A stretch of DNA of 55,146 nucleotides from an uncultured Phycisphaerae bacterium (GTDB lineage Bacteria > Planctomycetota > Phycisphaerae > UBA1845 > PWPN01), in assembly GCA_938005315.1 (NCBI GenBank), contig CALLOB010000099.1, positions 1 through 55,146 of the forward strand, written 5' to 3'. The notes below the pieces were generated by a model that was given only the letters and a program-made list of their open reading frames with translations, was not told the DNA's origin and did no database searches. Within the stretch, counting starts at the first letter, position 1, and every line of letters starts with the position of its first letter. A program made the translations under genes and the position numbers. Of this stretch, positions 1-7,940 are shown piece by piece.

Positions 1-2
1 CC

Positions 3-350
3 CAGGCGGCCAAGGAGACCACCGGGCTGATCGAGGACGCGGTGCACCGTTCGCAGCAGGGCACGCAGGTGGCCGGCGAGGTCGGCAAGGCCCTGACGGC
101 GATCGTGGGCGACGCGGCCCGGGTCTCGGAGCTGATCAACGGCATCGCCCGGGCCTCGGCCGAGCAGGCCCAGGGCGTCGATCAGGTCAACACCGCGGTG
201 GCCCAGATGGACAACGTCACGCAGGCCAACGCCTCCGCGGCCGAGGAGCTGGCCGCCCAGGCCCAGGCGGTCAAGGGCATGGTCGGGGAGCTGATGGGCA
301 TGATCGCCGGGACCCGGTCGGCGGCCCTGGCCGAGAACCGCAAGCCCTGA
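3..350 (+). CDS. Methyl-accepting chemotaxis protein, C-terminal fragment (5' end outside window)
   Basis: The reading frame is open from the left edge and ends at a TGA at 348-350. The visible 115 residues are a long heptad-rich helix ending in the motif ASAEQAQGVDQVNTAVAQMD, which is the classic return arm of the cytoplasmic signalling hairpin of chemoreceptors. The stretch after it (NASAAEELAAQAQ) is also typical. The protein would signal to CheA/CheW at the inner face of the membrane. No CheB/CheR tethering pentapeptide is visible at the C-terminus. The sensor domain and membrane segments lie outside the window, so the stimulus cannot be guessed. Confidence 0.9.
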   Translation, partial: QAAKETTGLIEDAVHRSQQGTQVAGEVGKALTAIVGDAARVSELINGIARASAEQAQGVDQVNTAVAQMDNVTQANASAAEELAAQAQAVKGMVGELMGMIAGTRSAALAENRKP

Positions 351-591
351 TCGGCCAAGTCCAGGACTACGGGGCACAGCGCCCAGCCGGCCAGGCCCGT
401 CCCGGCGAAGGCCTCGCAGGTTTCAGCCCCGGCCCGCGCCGGCAGCCAGGACTTTCCGGCCCTGGACGAAAATGTGGATCTCAAGGAGTCCTGAGCCGAC
501 GGGTGAACCGCTTGACCTGCCGGGCCAGACCCGGTTAGCATGCCCGGTCCGGCCAAGGCCGTTCAAACGCCGACCGGGCCGGGCATCCGCC

Positions 592-664
592 GGGTAGGTA
601 GCTCAGGTGGTAGAGCAATGGACTGAAAATCCATGTGTCGTCGGTTCAACTCCGACCCTACCCA
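592..664 (+). tRNA. tRNA-Phe (anticodon GAA)
   Basis: A full cloverleaf can be drawn. The acceptor arm is GGGTAGG with CCTACCC, the D stem is GCTC/GAGC, the anticodon stem is ATGGA/TCCAT around the loop CTGAAAA, and the T stem is GTCGG/CCGAC around TTCAACT. The anticodon at loop positions 34-36 is GAA. The discriminator base is A and no CCA is encoded, so the 3' end must be added by nucleotidyltransferase. A strong hairpin terminator follows 23 bases downstream. Confidence 0.95.
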
Positions 665-686
665 GTCGCGACTGATCCGTCTGCAG

Positions 687-732
687 AAAACCCCGGGGGA
701 TTGCGCTCGAATCGCGATCCCCCGGGGTTTTT
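687..732. terminator. Bidirectional intrinsic terminator between tRNA-Phe and the PEP-CTERM gene
   Basis: Long GC-rich inverted repeat: ACCCCGGGGGAT at about 690-701 pairs with ATCCCCCGGGGT at about 717-728. A run of A precedes it and a run of T follows it, so it can work on both strands. It would end the tRNA transcript on the plus strand and the PEP-CTERM transcript on the minus strand, whose stop codon is at 769. Confidence 0.85.
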
Positions 733-768
733 CCTGCGCCCGGTGGGCGGCTGAGCCGCCGACGGCCG

Positions 769-1494
769 TCAGAGCTGCACGGAGCGACGACGCCTGAGCA
801 GGGCCAGACCGCCGATGCCGGCGGCCATCAGGGCCGTCGCCGGTTCGGGAACGATGCCCGGCACGCGGAAGACGAGGAACTCGTGGTGGTTGAAGCCGCT
901 GTAGGGAGAGGGGATGTACCACGAGTAGATGTCATTGCCGCTGTCGTACCAGATCCAGTGGGCGTAACCCGGGATGCCGGCGATGCTTCCCCAGGGCGAA
1001 GGGGCGCTGCCATTGTCATAGCCGGGCTTCTTCGTCGGCGCGACCCACAGGTTGTTGACCGTGGCGAAGGCGATCGCCTGGTCCACCTGTGCCTGCGTGG
1101 GCATGAGGCTTGCGGGCCAGACCGCCGGCCAGGTGGGGTCGATCTGCGTAAGGTACTTGCCGGCAGGGAAGACCTCCCAGACGATGTCGCCGGTCGCGAT
1201 CGACAGGCCCAGCGTAATGTTGGTGAACTCGCCGAGGAAGCCCTGCGCCACGGAGTGGTCCGAGGCCGTGGCCACGTAGAGGTAGTCCGTCGGGGCCCGG
1301 CCGTAAGCATACCAGGTTTCCGTGGTCATCCAGTTGTTGTCGCCGCCGGCATGAAACGTCGTGGCCAGGGGGGTTCCGAAGTAGATATCGTACTGGTTGT
1401 CCACGGTGATGACCATCTGCCAGTCATCCGCCAGGACCGGACCGGCCGCCAGGAGTCCCCCGGCGACCATCAGGGAAACGATGCGTCTGCTCAT
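769..1494 (-). CDS. PEP-CTERM sorting-signal exported protein of unknown function
   Basis: 241 residues if the ATG at 1494 is used. That start is preferred over an in-frame ATG 27 bases upstream because GGAGGAG lies 7 bases before it. The product opens with a signal peptide (MSRRIVSLMVAGGLLAAGP, then VLADD). It ends with the PEP-CTERM signature: VPEPATA, a hydrophobic helix and the basic tail LLRRRRS. In this family the C-terminal tag is recognised by an exosortase in the inner membrane and the protein goes to the cell surface or extracellular matrix. The middle is rich in Trp, Tyr and Asp/Asn with no recognised catalytic motif. No exosortase gene is in the window. It sits alone, with its own terminator and a 660-base upstream region. 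Confidence 0.85.
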   Translation of the reverse strand: MSRRIVSLMVAGGLLAAGPVLADDWQMVITVDNQYDIYFGTPLATTFHAGGDNNWMTTETWYAYGRAPTDYLYVATASDHSVAQGFLGEFTNITLGLSIATGDIVWEVFPAGKYLTQIDPTWPAVWPASLMPTQAQVDQAIAFATVNNLWVAPTKKPGYDNGSAPSPWGSIAGIPGYAHWIWYDSGNDIYSWYIPSPYSGFNHHEFLVFRVPGIVPEPATALMAAGIGGLALLRRRRSVQL

Positions 1495-2154
1495 GTTCCT
1501 GCTCCTCCGAAAAATCTGCAAACCTCACACACGACCCGCACGCGCGGATCGCCGCTCTCCGTTCACGACCGCCCGGCCAGGATCAGACGGTTCTCTCGCG
1601 GCGTCCGGAGAAGCGATCCAAATGAAACAGGCCGCCGTTGCTCCGGCTCGGCGCAACCTGCGTGACCCACGAATCCCCGCTTCCGCCCTGGATCGAACCG
1701 GGAGAACCTTCTTTCCCGCCTGAAAACGATTTGCCGGAACCCGCCGTCCGCGGAATCGGACGCACCACAGCCGCCTGCGCTATACAGCAGGGCAGCACAA
1801 AACACGCCAACAGCATAAACCGGCTTGCGCGGCCGGGCAAGCGAAAATTGGAAAAAAAAAGTGCAGAAAACGTGTCACCGTGCTCGCATCAGGCGGAAGA
1901 CGACTCGCCCTGAAAGGCACCGACGGCGCCGCGATTACGTGACGACGCCCGATCACGTGACGATGCCGCAGAAACGAGCCTGTGCCGAAATCATGGCGCA
2001 GCTTGATGCGGCGCCCGGGATCATCAGGGGTCCAGTACGTTGACGAAGGTGGAGCCGGAGACGTTCAGAGAATGGATATGTCGCAGATGAACGGCGCGCT
2101 ATATGTTCGCGGCGCGGTGAGCCATTACGATCCGTCATGACTCCATGACACGTG
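1495..2154. other. Non-coding region upstream of the PEP-CTERM gene
   Basis: No frame here reads like a protein. The region is less GC-rich near 1845-1875, with a run of nine A. It contains several ACGTG(A/T)C words at about 1870, 1937, 1955 and 2150, including a tandem 18-base-period repeat that is listed separately. This may be the control region of the exported-protein gene. Confidence 0.5.
1933..1967. repeat. Tandem 17-base direct repeat with 18-base period (GATyACGTGACGAyGCC)
   Basis: Two copies, 1933-1949 and 1951-1967, differ at two positions and share the core ACGTGACGA. Spacing close to two helix turns would place both copies on nearly the same DNA face, as expected for a dimeric or cooperative regulator. 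It lies about 440-470 bases upstream of the PEP-CTERM start, which is far for a simple operator. Confidence 0.6.
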
Positions 2155-3807
2155 TCACGATCCGGGCGCGGCGAGGGTTTCCTCGACGATGCCGCGGGCG
2201 GCATTCACGATCGCCTCAAGGTGGTCCGGGCCGCGGAGGCTCTCGGCGTAGATCTTGTAGACGTTCTCGGTACCCGAGGGCCGGGCCGCGAACCAGCCGG
2301 CCGGGGTGCAGACCTTCAGGCCTCCGATGGCTGCTCCGTTCCCGGGCGCGGTCGTGAGCCGGGCGGTGATCGGATCGCCGGCCAGGCGATCGGCGCGGAC
2401 CGCCTCGGCGGACAGCCGCTTGAAGGCGCTCTTGAGGGCCGGGGTCGCCGGCTGGTCGATCCGCGTGTAGCAGGGCGTGCCGAACGCGGCCGTCAGCTCC
2501 CGGTAGTGCGCGCCGGGGTCCTTGCCGGTGCGGGCGGTGATCTCCGCGGCCAGCAGCCCCAGCAGGATGCCGTCCTTGTCGGTGGTCCAGGCGGCACCGT
2601 CGCTCTGAAGGAAGCTGGCGCCGGCGCTCTCCTCGCCGCCGAAACAGATCGAGCCGTCGGCCAGGCCTGGGGCGAACCATTTGAACCCCACCGGCACTTC
2701 CCAGAGCCGCCGCCCGAGGCGCTCGACCACGCGGTCGATCAGCACGCTGCTGACCAGCGTTTTGCCGACCGCCGCCGACGCCGGCCAGCCCGGCCGATGA
2801 GTCAGCAGATACCGGATGGCCACCGCCAGAAAGTGGTTGGGATTCATCAGCCCCGCCGATCGGGTCACGATACCATGTCGGTCGGCGTCGGGATCGTTGC
2901 CGAAGGCGACACCGAAGCGGTCCTTGAGCCCCACCAGGCCTGCCATGGCATAAGGGCTCGAGCAGTCCATGCGGATCTGCCCGTCGTGATCGACGGTCAT
3001 GAACGAGAAGGTCGGATCGAGCCGGTCGTTGACCACCTTCAGGTCCAGTCCGTAACGCTCGCGGATCGGCTCCCAGCATGGCAGCGAGGCCCCGCCCAGC
3101 GGATCGACGCCCACGCACACGCCGGCCTGACGGATGACGCCCACGTCGATGGCCAGGGCGAGGTCTTCCACGTACGGGCCGACGAGGTCCGTCTCATGCG
3201 TCGTCGAGGCCTTGATCGCCGATGCGTACGGCACTCGTCTGACGTCCCGGTTGCCCTGACGCAGAAGCTCGTTGGCCCGGTTCTGGATCCAGCCGGTCGC
3301 GTCGGTGTCGGCCGGACCGCCGTTGGGGGGGTTGTACTTGAAGCCGCCGTCGCGCGGGGGATTGTGCGAGGGAGTGATGATGATGCCGTCGGCCAGGCCG
3401 GTGGAGCGACCGCGGTTGTGGCGGATGATCGCCCGGGAGATCACCGGCGTGGCCGCCGGGACACCCTCGGGCGCCGTCAGCGTCTCGACGCCGTTGCCGG
3501 CCAGCACCTCCAGGGCAGTCCGCTGCGCGGGGCCCGATATGGCATGGGTGTCACCGCCGATGATGACCGGTCCGGCGATGCCGGCCATCCGCCGGTAGTC
3601 GCAGATCGCCTGGGTGATGGCCAGAATGTGTGCCTCGGTGAACGTCCCGTCCAGCGGCGTGCCGCGGTGCCCGCTGGTGCCGAAGCTGACCAGTTGAGCG
3701 GGGTCGCAGAGGTCCGGCCGCCGTTCGTGGTACTCCCGCTCCAGTCGGGCCACATCGATCAGCATATCGGGCGTGGCCGGCTGACCGGCCAGCGGATGCA
3801 ACGGCAT
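2155..3807 (-). CDS. pgm: Phosphoglucomutase (alpha-D-glucose phosphate-specific)
   Basis: Interconverts glucose 1-phosphate and glucose 6-phosphate in the cytoplasm, linking glycolysis to sugar-nucleotide and glycogen synthesis. The 550 residues match the length of the E. coli Pgm type. The N-terminus [11 protein letters not shown] aligns with that of E. coli Pgm, which favours the ATG at 3807 over the one at 3813; GGAGG then sits 6 bases upstream instead of touching the start. Visible motifs are GTSGHRG at residues 43-49, the phosphoserine loop ITPSHNP with Ser near 147, the metal loop [10 protein letters not shown], and the sugar-binding [11 protein letters not shown]. The stop codon lies inside a 12-base perfect palindrome (2146-2157). 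The gene appears to be transcribed alone. Confidence 0.95.
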   Translation of the reverse strand: MPLHPLAGQPATPDMLIDVARLEREYHERRPDLCDPAQLVSFGTSGHRGTPLDGTFTEAHILAITQAICDYRRMAGIAGPVIIGGDTHAISGPAQRTALEVLAGNGVETLTAPEGVPAATPVISRAIIRHNRGRSTGLADGIIITPSHNPPRDGGFKYNPPNGGPADTDATGWIQNRANELLRQGNRDVRRVPYASAIKASTTHETDLVGPYVEDLALAIDVGVIRQAGVCVGVDPLGGASLPCWEPIRERYGLDLKVVNDRLDPTFSFMTVDHDGQIRMDCSSPYAMAGLVGLKDRFGVAFGNDPDADRHGIVTRSAGLMNPNHFLAVAIRYLLTHRPGWPASAAVGKTLVSSVLIDRVVERLGRRLWEVPVGFKWFAPGLADGSICFGGEESAGASFLQSDGAAWTTDKDGILLGLLAAEITARTGKDPGAHYRELTAAFGTPCYTRIDQPATPALKSAFKRLSAEAVRADRLAGDPITARLTTAPGNGAAIGGLKVCTPAGWFAARPSGTENVYKIYAESLRGPDHLEAIVNAARGIVEETLAAPGS

Positions 3808-4207
3808 GGACATCCTCCCTCGAAGACCGACAAAATCTGAAGACCGTCACCGCCGGAACACAACGTCCCGATGACACGGGGGTTATGGTAGTTGCCGCCC
3901 GGAAACCGGGCAACAGCGACCCACAAGGGGGCATTTGCCCCTTTTTTTGTGCATGAAGCGAAGCTGTATGTCCGATGATAGTCCGCGAAGCACACCCGAT
4001 CCGCGCAACGCGGTTTTCGCCCCGTTGTCCGGCCCTGCACGCCGCCCAACGGCATCCGCGCAGGTTCGCCACAGGGTTCGTTTGCGATGCACGGGATGAG
4101 GCAGCCGCCTCAAGGGTGGGAAACTGGCGTTTTTCCGTCATCTGTGAAGGCGAAGCCGTGATACAGCACCGCCCAAGACGGAAACGTTCTGCGCAGAGGG
4201 CAGGGGA
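3808..4207. other. Intergenic region with two hairpins and an orphan plus-strand terminator
   Basis: No coding sequence is recognised. On the plus strand there is a hairpin near 3889-3913 (CCCGG-AAA-CCGGG flanked by GTTG/CAAC) followed by a GGGGC/GCCCC hairpin with a T7 tract ending at 3948. The rest, about 3950-4207, shows nothing clear; it lies upstream of the receiver-like gene. Confidence 0.45.
3926..3948 (+). terminator. Intrinsic terminator without an upstream plus-strand gene
   Basis: GGGGC-ATTT-GCCCC followed by seven T. It can only act on plus-strand transcripts, yet the nearest upstream gene (pgm) is on the minus strand. It may end a small RNA starting near 3820-3870, or stop read-through antisense to pgm. 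Confidence 0.55.
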
Positions 4208-4738
4208 ATGTGCGTCAGACGGCGAATCGGGCTTTGCGACACGGATAGGACCCGGCTGGAAACCGGCAGGTTACTGCTGGAACGATGGTTCCCCCAGGCA
4301 ACCGTTCGCGCCTGGGTCGACCCGCGCCGGATGGAACCCCAGGACGTCCTGGTGCCCAGAATCGGCCGACGCGATTACGACGCGATCTTCGACCTGCGAT
4401 CGGCTCAGCCCGACGCGCTGATGGTGATGTGGGGAAAGCATGGCGCGCCGGTCGAGCGGACCGCGCTGATCAGGGCCGGCATCGATCTGTTCCTTCCCGA
4501 AGACTCCGCTCAGGAGGCCGAGTCCGCGATCGACATGATCCGGCTCTATCTCGACGATGATTCGATGCCGCCGGGCTTCAGAGCCACGGTGGCGGCCGCG
4601 TATCGGCTGCTGGCCCGGTGGGACGGCTTGCCGGAACTCCCCGCGTCCGCGACCGGCCGCGAGCCACAGGCCGCCCTCTCGGCTTCCACCTCCCGTTTGA
4701 TCCGGCCTAGAGCTTCCGCCATGGCCGCGACGCGCTGA
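4208..4738 (+). CDS. Degenerate response-regulator receiver-like protein
   Basis: 176 residues. The first 115 or so follow the CheY fold pattern. A beta strand ends in the acidic pair CDTD. Helix 1 follows (RLETGRLLLERWFP). The strand-like DVLVPRI stands where receivers have the phospho-acceptor Asp. The next strand is DALMVMWGKHG, and then comes AGIDLFLPED, which resembles the AGADDYLPKP segment. The acceptor Asp appears replaced by Arg and the conserved Lys by Glu, so phosphotransfer is unlikely. The C-terminal third shows no recognisable fold, and its 3' end overlaps the sulfatase remnant on the other strand, so the true gene may once have been shorter. No kinase is adjacent. The fold assignment is a motif-level inference. 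Confidence 0.55.
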   Translation: MCVRRRIGLCDTDRTRLETGRLLLERWFPQATVRAWVDPRRMEPQDVLVPRIGRRDYDAIFDLRSAQPDALMVMWGKHGAPVERTALIRAGIDLFLPEDSAQEAESAIDMIRLYLDDDSMPPGFRATVAAAYRLLARWDGLPELPASATGREPQAALSASTSRLIRPRASAMAATR

Positions 4739-4871
4739 GGCTTCAACAGGTCGACGTGGGCATGCCGCCGGCCGGATGCCCATAACAGCCAAGGTCGCCG
4801 TAGCCCGGATCGTCGCAGAGATTGACCACGATGCCGGCCGGCGCACCGGCCGCCGGGCCTGCGGCGCGCAT
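4660..4871 (-). pseudogene. Remnant of a formylglycine-dependent sulfatase
   Basis: Reading from an ATG at 4871, the minus strand gives GIVVNLCDDPGYGDLGCYGH. This is the N-terminal signature of type I sulfatases, where the DD pair binds calcium. The frame stops 30 residues later at 4743-4745. A one-base shift continues it as HVDLLKPQRVAAMAEAL and then GRIKREVEAE. HVDLL fits the next conserved sulfatase element (TPHxDxLA). The helix after it looks more like the end of a sulfatase than its middle, so an internal deletion that removed the catalytic C/SxPSR region is likely. The N-terminal match is clear; the C-terminal part is tentative. The remnant lies between a receiver-like gene and a VanZ-family gene. 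Confidence 0.65.
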
Positions 4872-5009
4872 TCCCACCGGTCTCGTGACAACCGTCCTGT
4901 GCCTTTTATCGGTCCCGAAGACCCGCACCACGGGATGGTTTGCCCATGCCCCGCTGAAATCGTACCTTCTCACCCGAAGGGTATTCGCCGGGGTCTGCGC
5001 GGGGGTACG

Positions 5010-6422
5010 ATGCTTCCGGAACTGGTTCGTGGCATGCTCGATGACGCCGCCCGCGGCGACGACCGTCGCGGTCCGGCCCTGCTGCCTCCGGGCCTCACCG
5101 GCAAGCCGCCGGTGCTCAGGCGGCGGACCATCCGGCTGCTTTGCGCGCTGGGGCTGCTGGCCATCCTCTACGGCACGCTGGTGCCCTTCGACATCGATCC
5201 CTCGCGGTCGCTGAGCCTGAACCTCCGTGTGCACCGCCCGGCCTCGGGCGACTTTGTCGCCAACATCCTGATCTACGTCCCGATCGGCGCCTGCCTGCGG
5301 CTGATGCTGCGCCGGCGGGGCTCGCACCGGCTGTGGGAGTGGTCGGCGGCCCTGACGCTTTCGGCGGCGCTGGCGGTCGGCACGGAAGTGCTTCAGACCA
5401 TCGTGCCCTCGCGGGTACCGAGCTGGACCGACGCGGCCTCCAACGTCTTCGGCGCCGCCATCGGCATCCTGCTGGCCCCGCCTCTGCAACGCAGCCTTCG
5501 CAACCTGCATGCCTGGCTCTATCAGGCGCTGCGGGACCGACCGCTGTCGGCCGCGACCGCCGCGGTCATGATCTGCATCTGGGTTCACGCCCTGGCCCCG
5601 TTCGATATCCGCCCGACCCCGGCCCATGCCACGCGAGCCGTTCAGCACTTCCGGGCGGCTCTGGCCGGCGGCTGGGGCGGGGTATGGTGGACCCATGAAG
5701 GACTCAGCCGCTCACAGCAGGTGGACAAGCTCATGTCCGCGGCCTCCTACGGACTGCTGGCGTTCCTGTTGACCTTGTCAGCCCGTGAGGCCGGCCGGCG
5801 GGAGGCCGGCTGCGCCTGGTATGCGCTGAGCCGCACCCTCCTGCTGGCGACGGGCATCGAGGCCATCCAGCTGTTCACCGTCTCTCACGCCGCCGAACCG
5901 GCGGATCTGATCCTGGCGGCGGCGGCCGGCATGCTCGGCACCGGCGCGGCCGCCGTGCTGCTGACGGCCCGGCCCTTCGTGCACCAGCATCCCGGAGAGA
6001 TCTGCTGCGGCGTGCTCGCGGTCGCCGCCGCCGGGCTGAGCCTCTGGGCGGCACTGACCTGGACACCGGCGGCTTCTTCGGCCGACGCAGCCTCGGGGGC
6101 GTCCTGGCTGCCGGTGATGGGCAACTTCCATCGGACCTGGGACAGCCTGCTGGGCGAGTACACGGCGGGCCTGCTGCGGTACACGCTGATCGGCGCACTG
6201 GTCGCGCTGTGGAGCCGGTCACGGCGCCGCCGACCGGGACGAGCTCTGGTCGGGGGCTGCACCGTGGCCGCAGCACTGCTTCTCAACGCCAGTCCGCTGC
6301 TGCCAAGGGGGGCGTTTTTCGACTCGACGCAGATCCTGCTGGCCCTGCTGGCGGCGGCCGCGGTTCTGGCCGTGGACCGGGCCATCTGGGGGGAAGCGAT
6401 CCCGCATGCCGTCAACGCCTGA
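5010..6422 (+). CDS. Polytopic membrane protein with repeated VanZ-like domains
   Basis: 470 residues from the ATG at 5010, preceded by GGGGG. The frame stays open further upstream, but that part overlaps the sulfatase remnant and does not look like protein. The first VanZ unit (about residues 40-155) has the typical LYGTLVPFDI opening, FVANILIYVPIGA, and TEVLQTIVPSRVPSWTDAASN before a Gly-rich helix. A second unit follows (HALAPFDIRP, SAASYGLLAFLL, GIEAIQLFTVSHAAEPADLI). A third, partial repeat ends the protein (GNFHRTWDSLLGEYTAGLLRY). VanZ proteins are named for teicoplanin resistance, but in these bacteria they are mostly uncharacterised inner-membrane proteins, often near exopolysaccharide or exosortase genes. 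Drug resistance should not be assumed. It is convergent with the lacI-type gene. Confidence 0.75.
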   Translation: MLPELVRGMLDDAARGDDRRGPALLPPGLTGKPPVLRRRTIRLLCALGLLAILYGTLVPFDIDPSRSLSLNLRVHRPASGDFVANILIYVPIGACLRLMLRRRGSHRLWEWSAALTLSAALAVGTEVLQTIVPSRVPSWTDAASNVFGAAIGILLAPPLQRSLRNLHAWLYQALRDRPLSAATAAVMICIWVHALAPFDIRPTPAHATRAVQHFRAALAGGWGGVWWTHEGLSRSQQVDKLMSAASYGLLAFLLTLSAREAGRREAGCAWYALSRTLLLATGIEAIQLFTVSHAAEPADLILAAAAGMLGTGAAAVLLTARPFVHQHPGEICCGVLAVAAAGLSLWAALTWTPAASSADAASGASWLPVMGNFHRTWDSLLGEYTAGLLRYTLIGALVALWSRSRRRRPGRALVGGCTVAAALLLNASPLLPRGAFFDSTQILLALLAAAAVLAVDRAIWGEAIPHAVNA

Positions 6423-6480
6423 GCCGCCCCCGTAGCGCCGCCGGTCGTCCCGGAAAGCCTCCACCACCCCCGCAGAGCCT

Positions 6481-7593
6481 TCAGCCCTCGATCGAAGCCG
6501 CATGGGCCCCCGGCGAGGATCCCCCATCCGCCGGCACGGGACAGGTATCGCCCGCCACCACCCGGGGGGCCAGCAGTTCGGACGGGAACCGGCAGACGCC
6601 GCCCTGTTCCTGCTCCAGCAGCCGGCGGATGGCCGCCCGGCCGGCATCCGCCCAGGACACGTCGATGGAGGTGATCCGCCGGTTCGCCCCGTATTGCCAG
6701 TGCACGCAGTCGCAGCCGATCAGCAGGATGTCGCCGCCGGGCTCGCGGCCGGCCTCGACGCAGGCCTGCAGGGCATTCACGCTGGTGCCCAGAGAGACGC
6801 CCAATGCCGCGTCCATGCCCCCGGATCTGAACAACCGCGCCAGAGTGCGGTCGGGAAGCTCGGCTCCCTCGACGTCGGGGATCTCCACGATCTGGACGGA
6901 AGCGCCATGCCGCCGGGCGGCTTCCTGGAACCCCTCGCGCCGCAGCATCTGGCTTTCGCTGTGGCGATCATCGGCGATGAGCAGCCACCGGGAGCGGCCC
7001 TGCCGCGCGAGGAGGTCGCCCGCGAGCCGGCCGGCGGCGAGGTTGTCGGCATCGACGGCGTTCTCGGGCCAGTCCGCCATCCGCTCCGGGAAAACGACCA
7101 CCACCGGATGCCCCTGCTCCGACCGCCGGCGGATCTGGCTCTCCAGCTGCGGCCCCGGCGAGCGAACGATCGTGCCGAAGACGCCACCGGCCATGATGCG
7201 CTCGATGGCTCCGATCTCTTCGGGCGCGGCCTCCGGCCGCGTCGTCGCGAGCACCGGGTAGATCTGCCGCGCTGCCGCCACCTCCATCACCCCGATCAGC
7301 AGTTCCCCGTCGTACGCCCGCTGGCGCCAGCTGCTGAACTGGTCGCCCCGGTGACCGTGAATCACCAGCGCGAAGAAGGTCGATCGCCCCGCCAGCAGGC
7401 TCGATGCGAAGAGGTTCGCGCGATAGCCGAGGGTCTGCGCGCAGTCGCGGACCCTCTCGATGGTGTCGGGATGGAACTGATCAAGGTGTTCCTTGCGTCC
7501 GGAGAGGATCAGCGAGGCGGTCGTCAGCGATACGCCGGACTGCCTCGCCACCTCGGCCAGGGTCACACGCGTGACTCGTCTTCTGGGAGTCAT
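6481..7593 (-). CDS. LacI-family transcriptional regulator
   Basis: 370 residues from the ATG at 7593, chosen because AGGAG lies 5 bases upstream. The N-terminus is a LacI-type helix-turn-helix, VTLAEVARQSGVSLTTASLI, with the hinge and the motif HPDTIERVRDCAQTLGYRAN. A periplasmic-binding-protein-like effector domain follows (FALVIHGH, GGVFGTIVRS, LLIGCDCVHW near the C-terminus, ITSIDVSWADAGRAAIRRLL). Such proteins usually repress carbohydrate genes until a sugar binds. It is divergent from trpB2, 347 bases away, but no sugar gene is adjacent, so its regulon is probably elsewhere. Confidence 0.9.
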   Translation of the reverse strand: MTPRRRVTRVTLAEVARQSGVSLTTASLILSGRKEHLDQFHPDTIERVRDCAQTLGYRANLFASSLLAGRSTFFALVIHGHRGDQFSSWRQRAYDGELLIGVMEVAAARQIYPVLATTRPEAAPEEIGAIERIMAGGVFGTIVRSPGPQLESQIRRRSEQGHPVVVVFPERMADWPENAVDADNLAAGRLAGDLLARQGRSRWLLIADDRHSESQMLRREGFQEAARRHGASVQIVEIPDVEGAELPDRTLARLFRSGGMDAALGVSLGTSVNALQACVEAGREPGGDILLIGCDCVHWQYGANRRITSIDVSWADAGRAAIRRLLEQEQGGVCRFPSELLAPRVVAGDTCPVPADGGSSPGAHAASIEG

Positions 7594-7940
7594 CCGTCTC
7601 CTTCCGCATCGCCGCCCCTCCGGCATGCGGCTGCGGCGCGCATCGATCGCCGCCGGTCCGTCGGCCCACGACGGAGCCGCAAAGGGGCCCCTTCGCCGTC
7701 CATTCTAACGCGCCCGCCGGGACGCCGACAGGGAGCATTCCCGCGTTCGGCCCCGCCGGCCCGCCCCCCCGATCAGGCCGCGGGCGCGACAGGCGGATCC
7801 TTCGTCCGTGCGTCCGGCGGTAGCCGCCGACAAACCGGCTATCGACAGCCGGATGCCCGTAAGGTTAGAATGCCGGAGCGTCGAGGGTCCCGCGCAGAGG
7901 CCCCCTCCTCTCATGGTCGCATGCAGCCTGGAGAATACGG
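7594..7940. other. Divergent control region between the LacI-family gene and trpB2
   Basis: No gene is seen. A plausible plus-strand promoter for trpB2 lies at 7842-7871. No clear perfect palindrome of LacI-operator type was found. Confidence 0.4.
7842..7871 (+). promoter_or_regulatory. Candidate sigma-70 promoter for trpB2
   Basis: TCGACA at 7842-7847 and TAGAAT at 7866-7871 are 18 bases apart. The predicted transcript would have a 5' leader of about 60 bases before the ATG at 7941. Confidence 0.4.

Noticed and set aside
2146..2157. 12-base palindrome TGACACGTGTCA at the pgm stop codon as a terminator
   Set aside because: It has no loop and no T tract, and the stem is short. It may be chance or another ACGTG-type site.
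2152..3840. Long plus-strand open frame opposite pgm
   Set aside because: Its composition (Gly, Arg, Asp, His-rich) is that of an antisense shadow, and the minus-strand pgm has every family motif.
4743..5696. A 317-residue minus-strand open frame opposite the VanZ-like gene
   Set aside because: Only its last 43 residues (the sulfatase motif) look like protein. The rest is Arg/Gln/Gly-rich, as expected for the antisense of a GC-rich gene.
5010..6422. Vancomycin/teicoplanin resistance determinant
   Set aside because: VanZ-family similarity alone does not show resistance. No vanA, vanH, vanX or vanRS partner is present and the protein is longer than VanZ.
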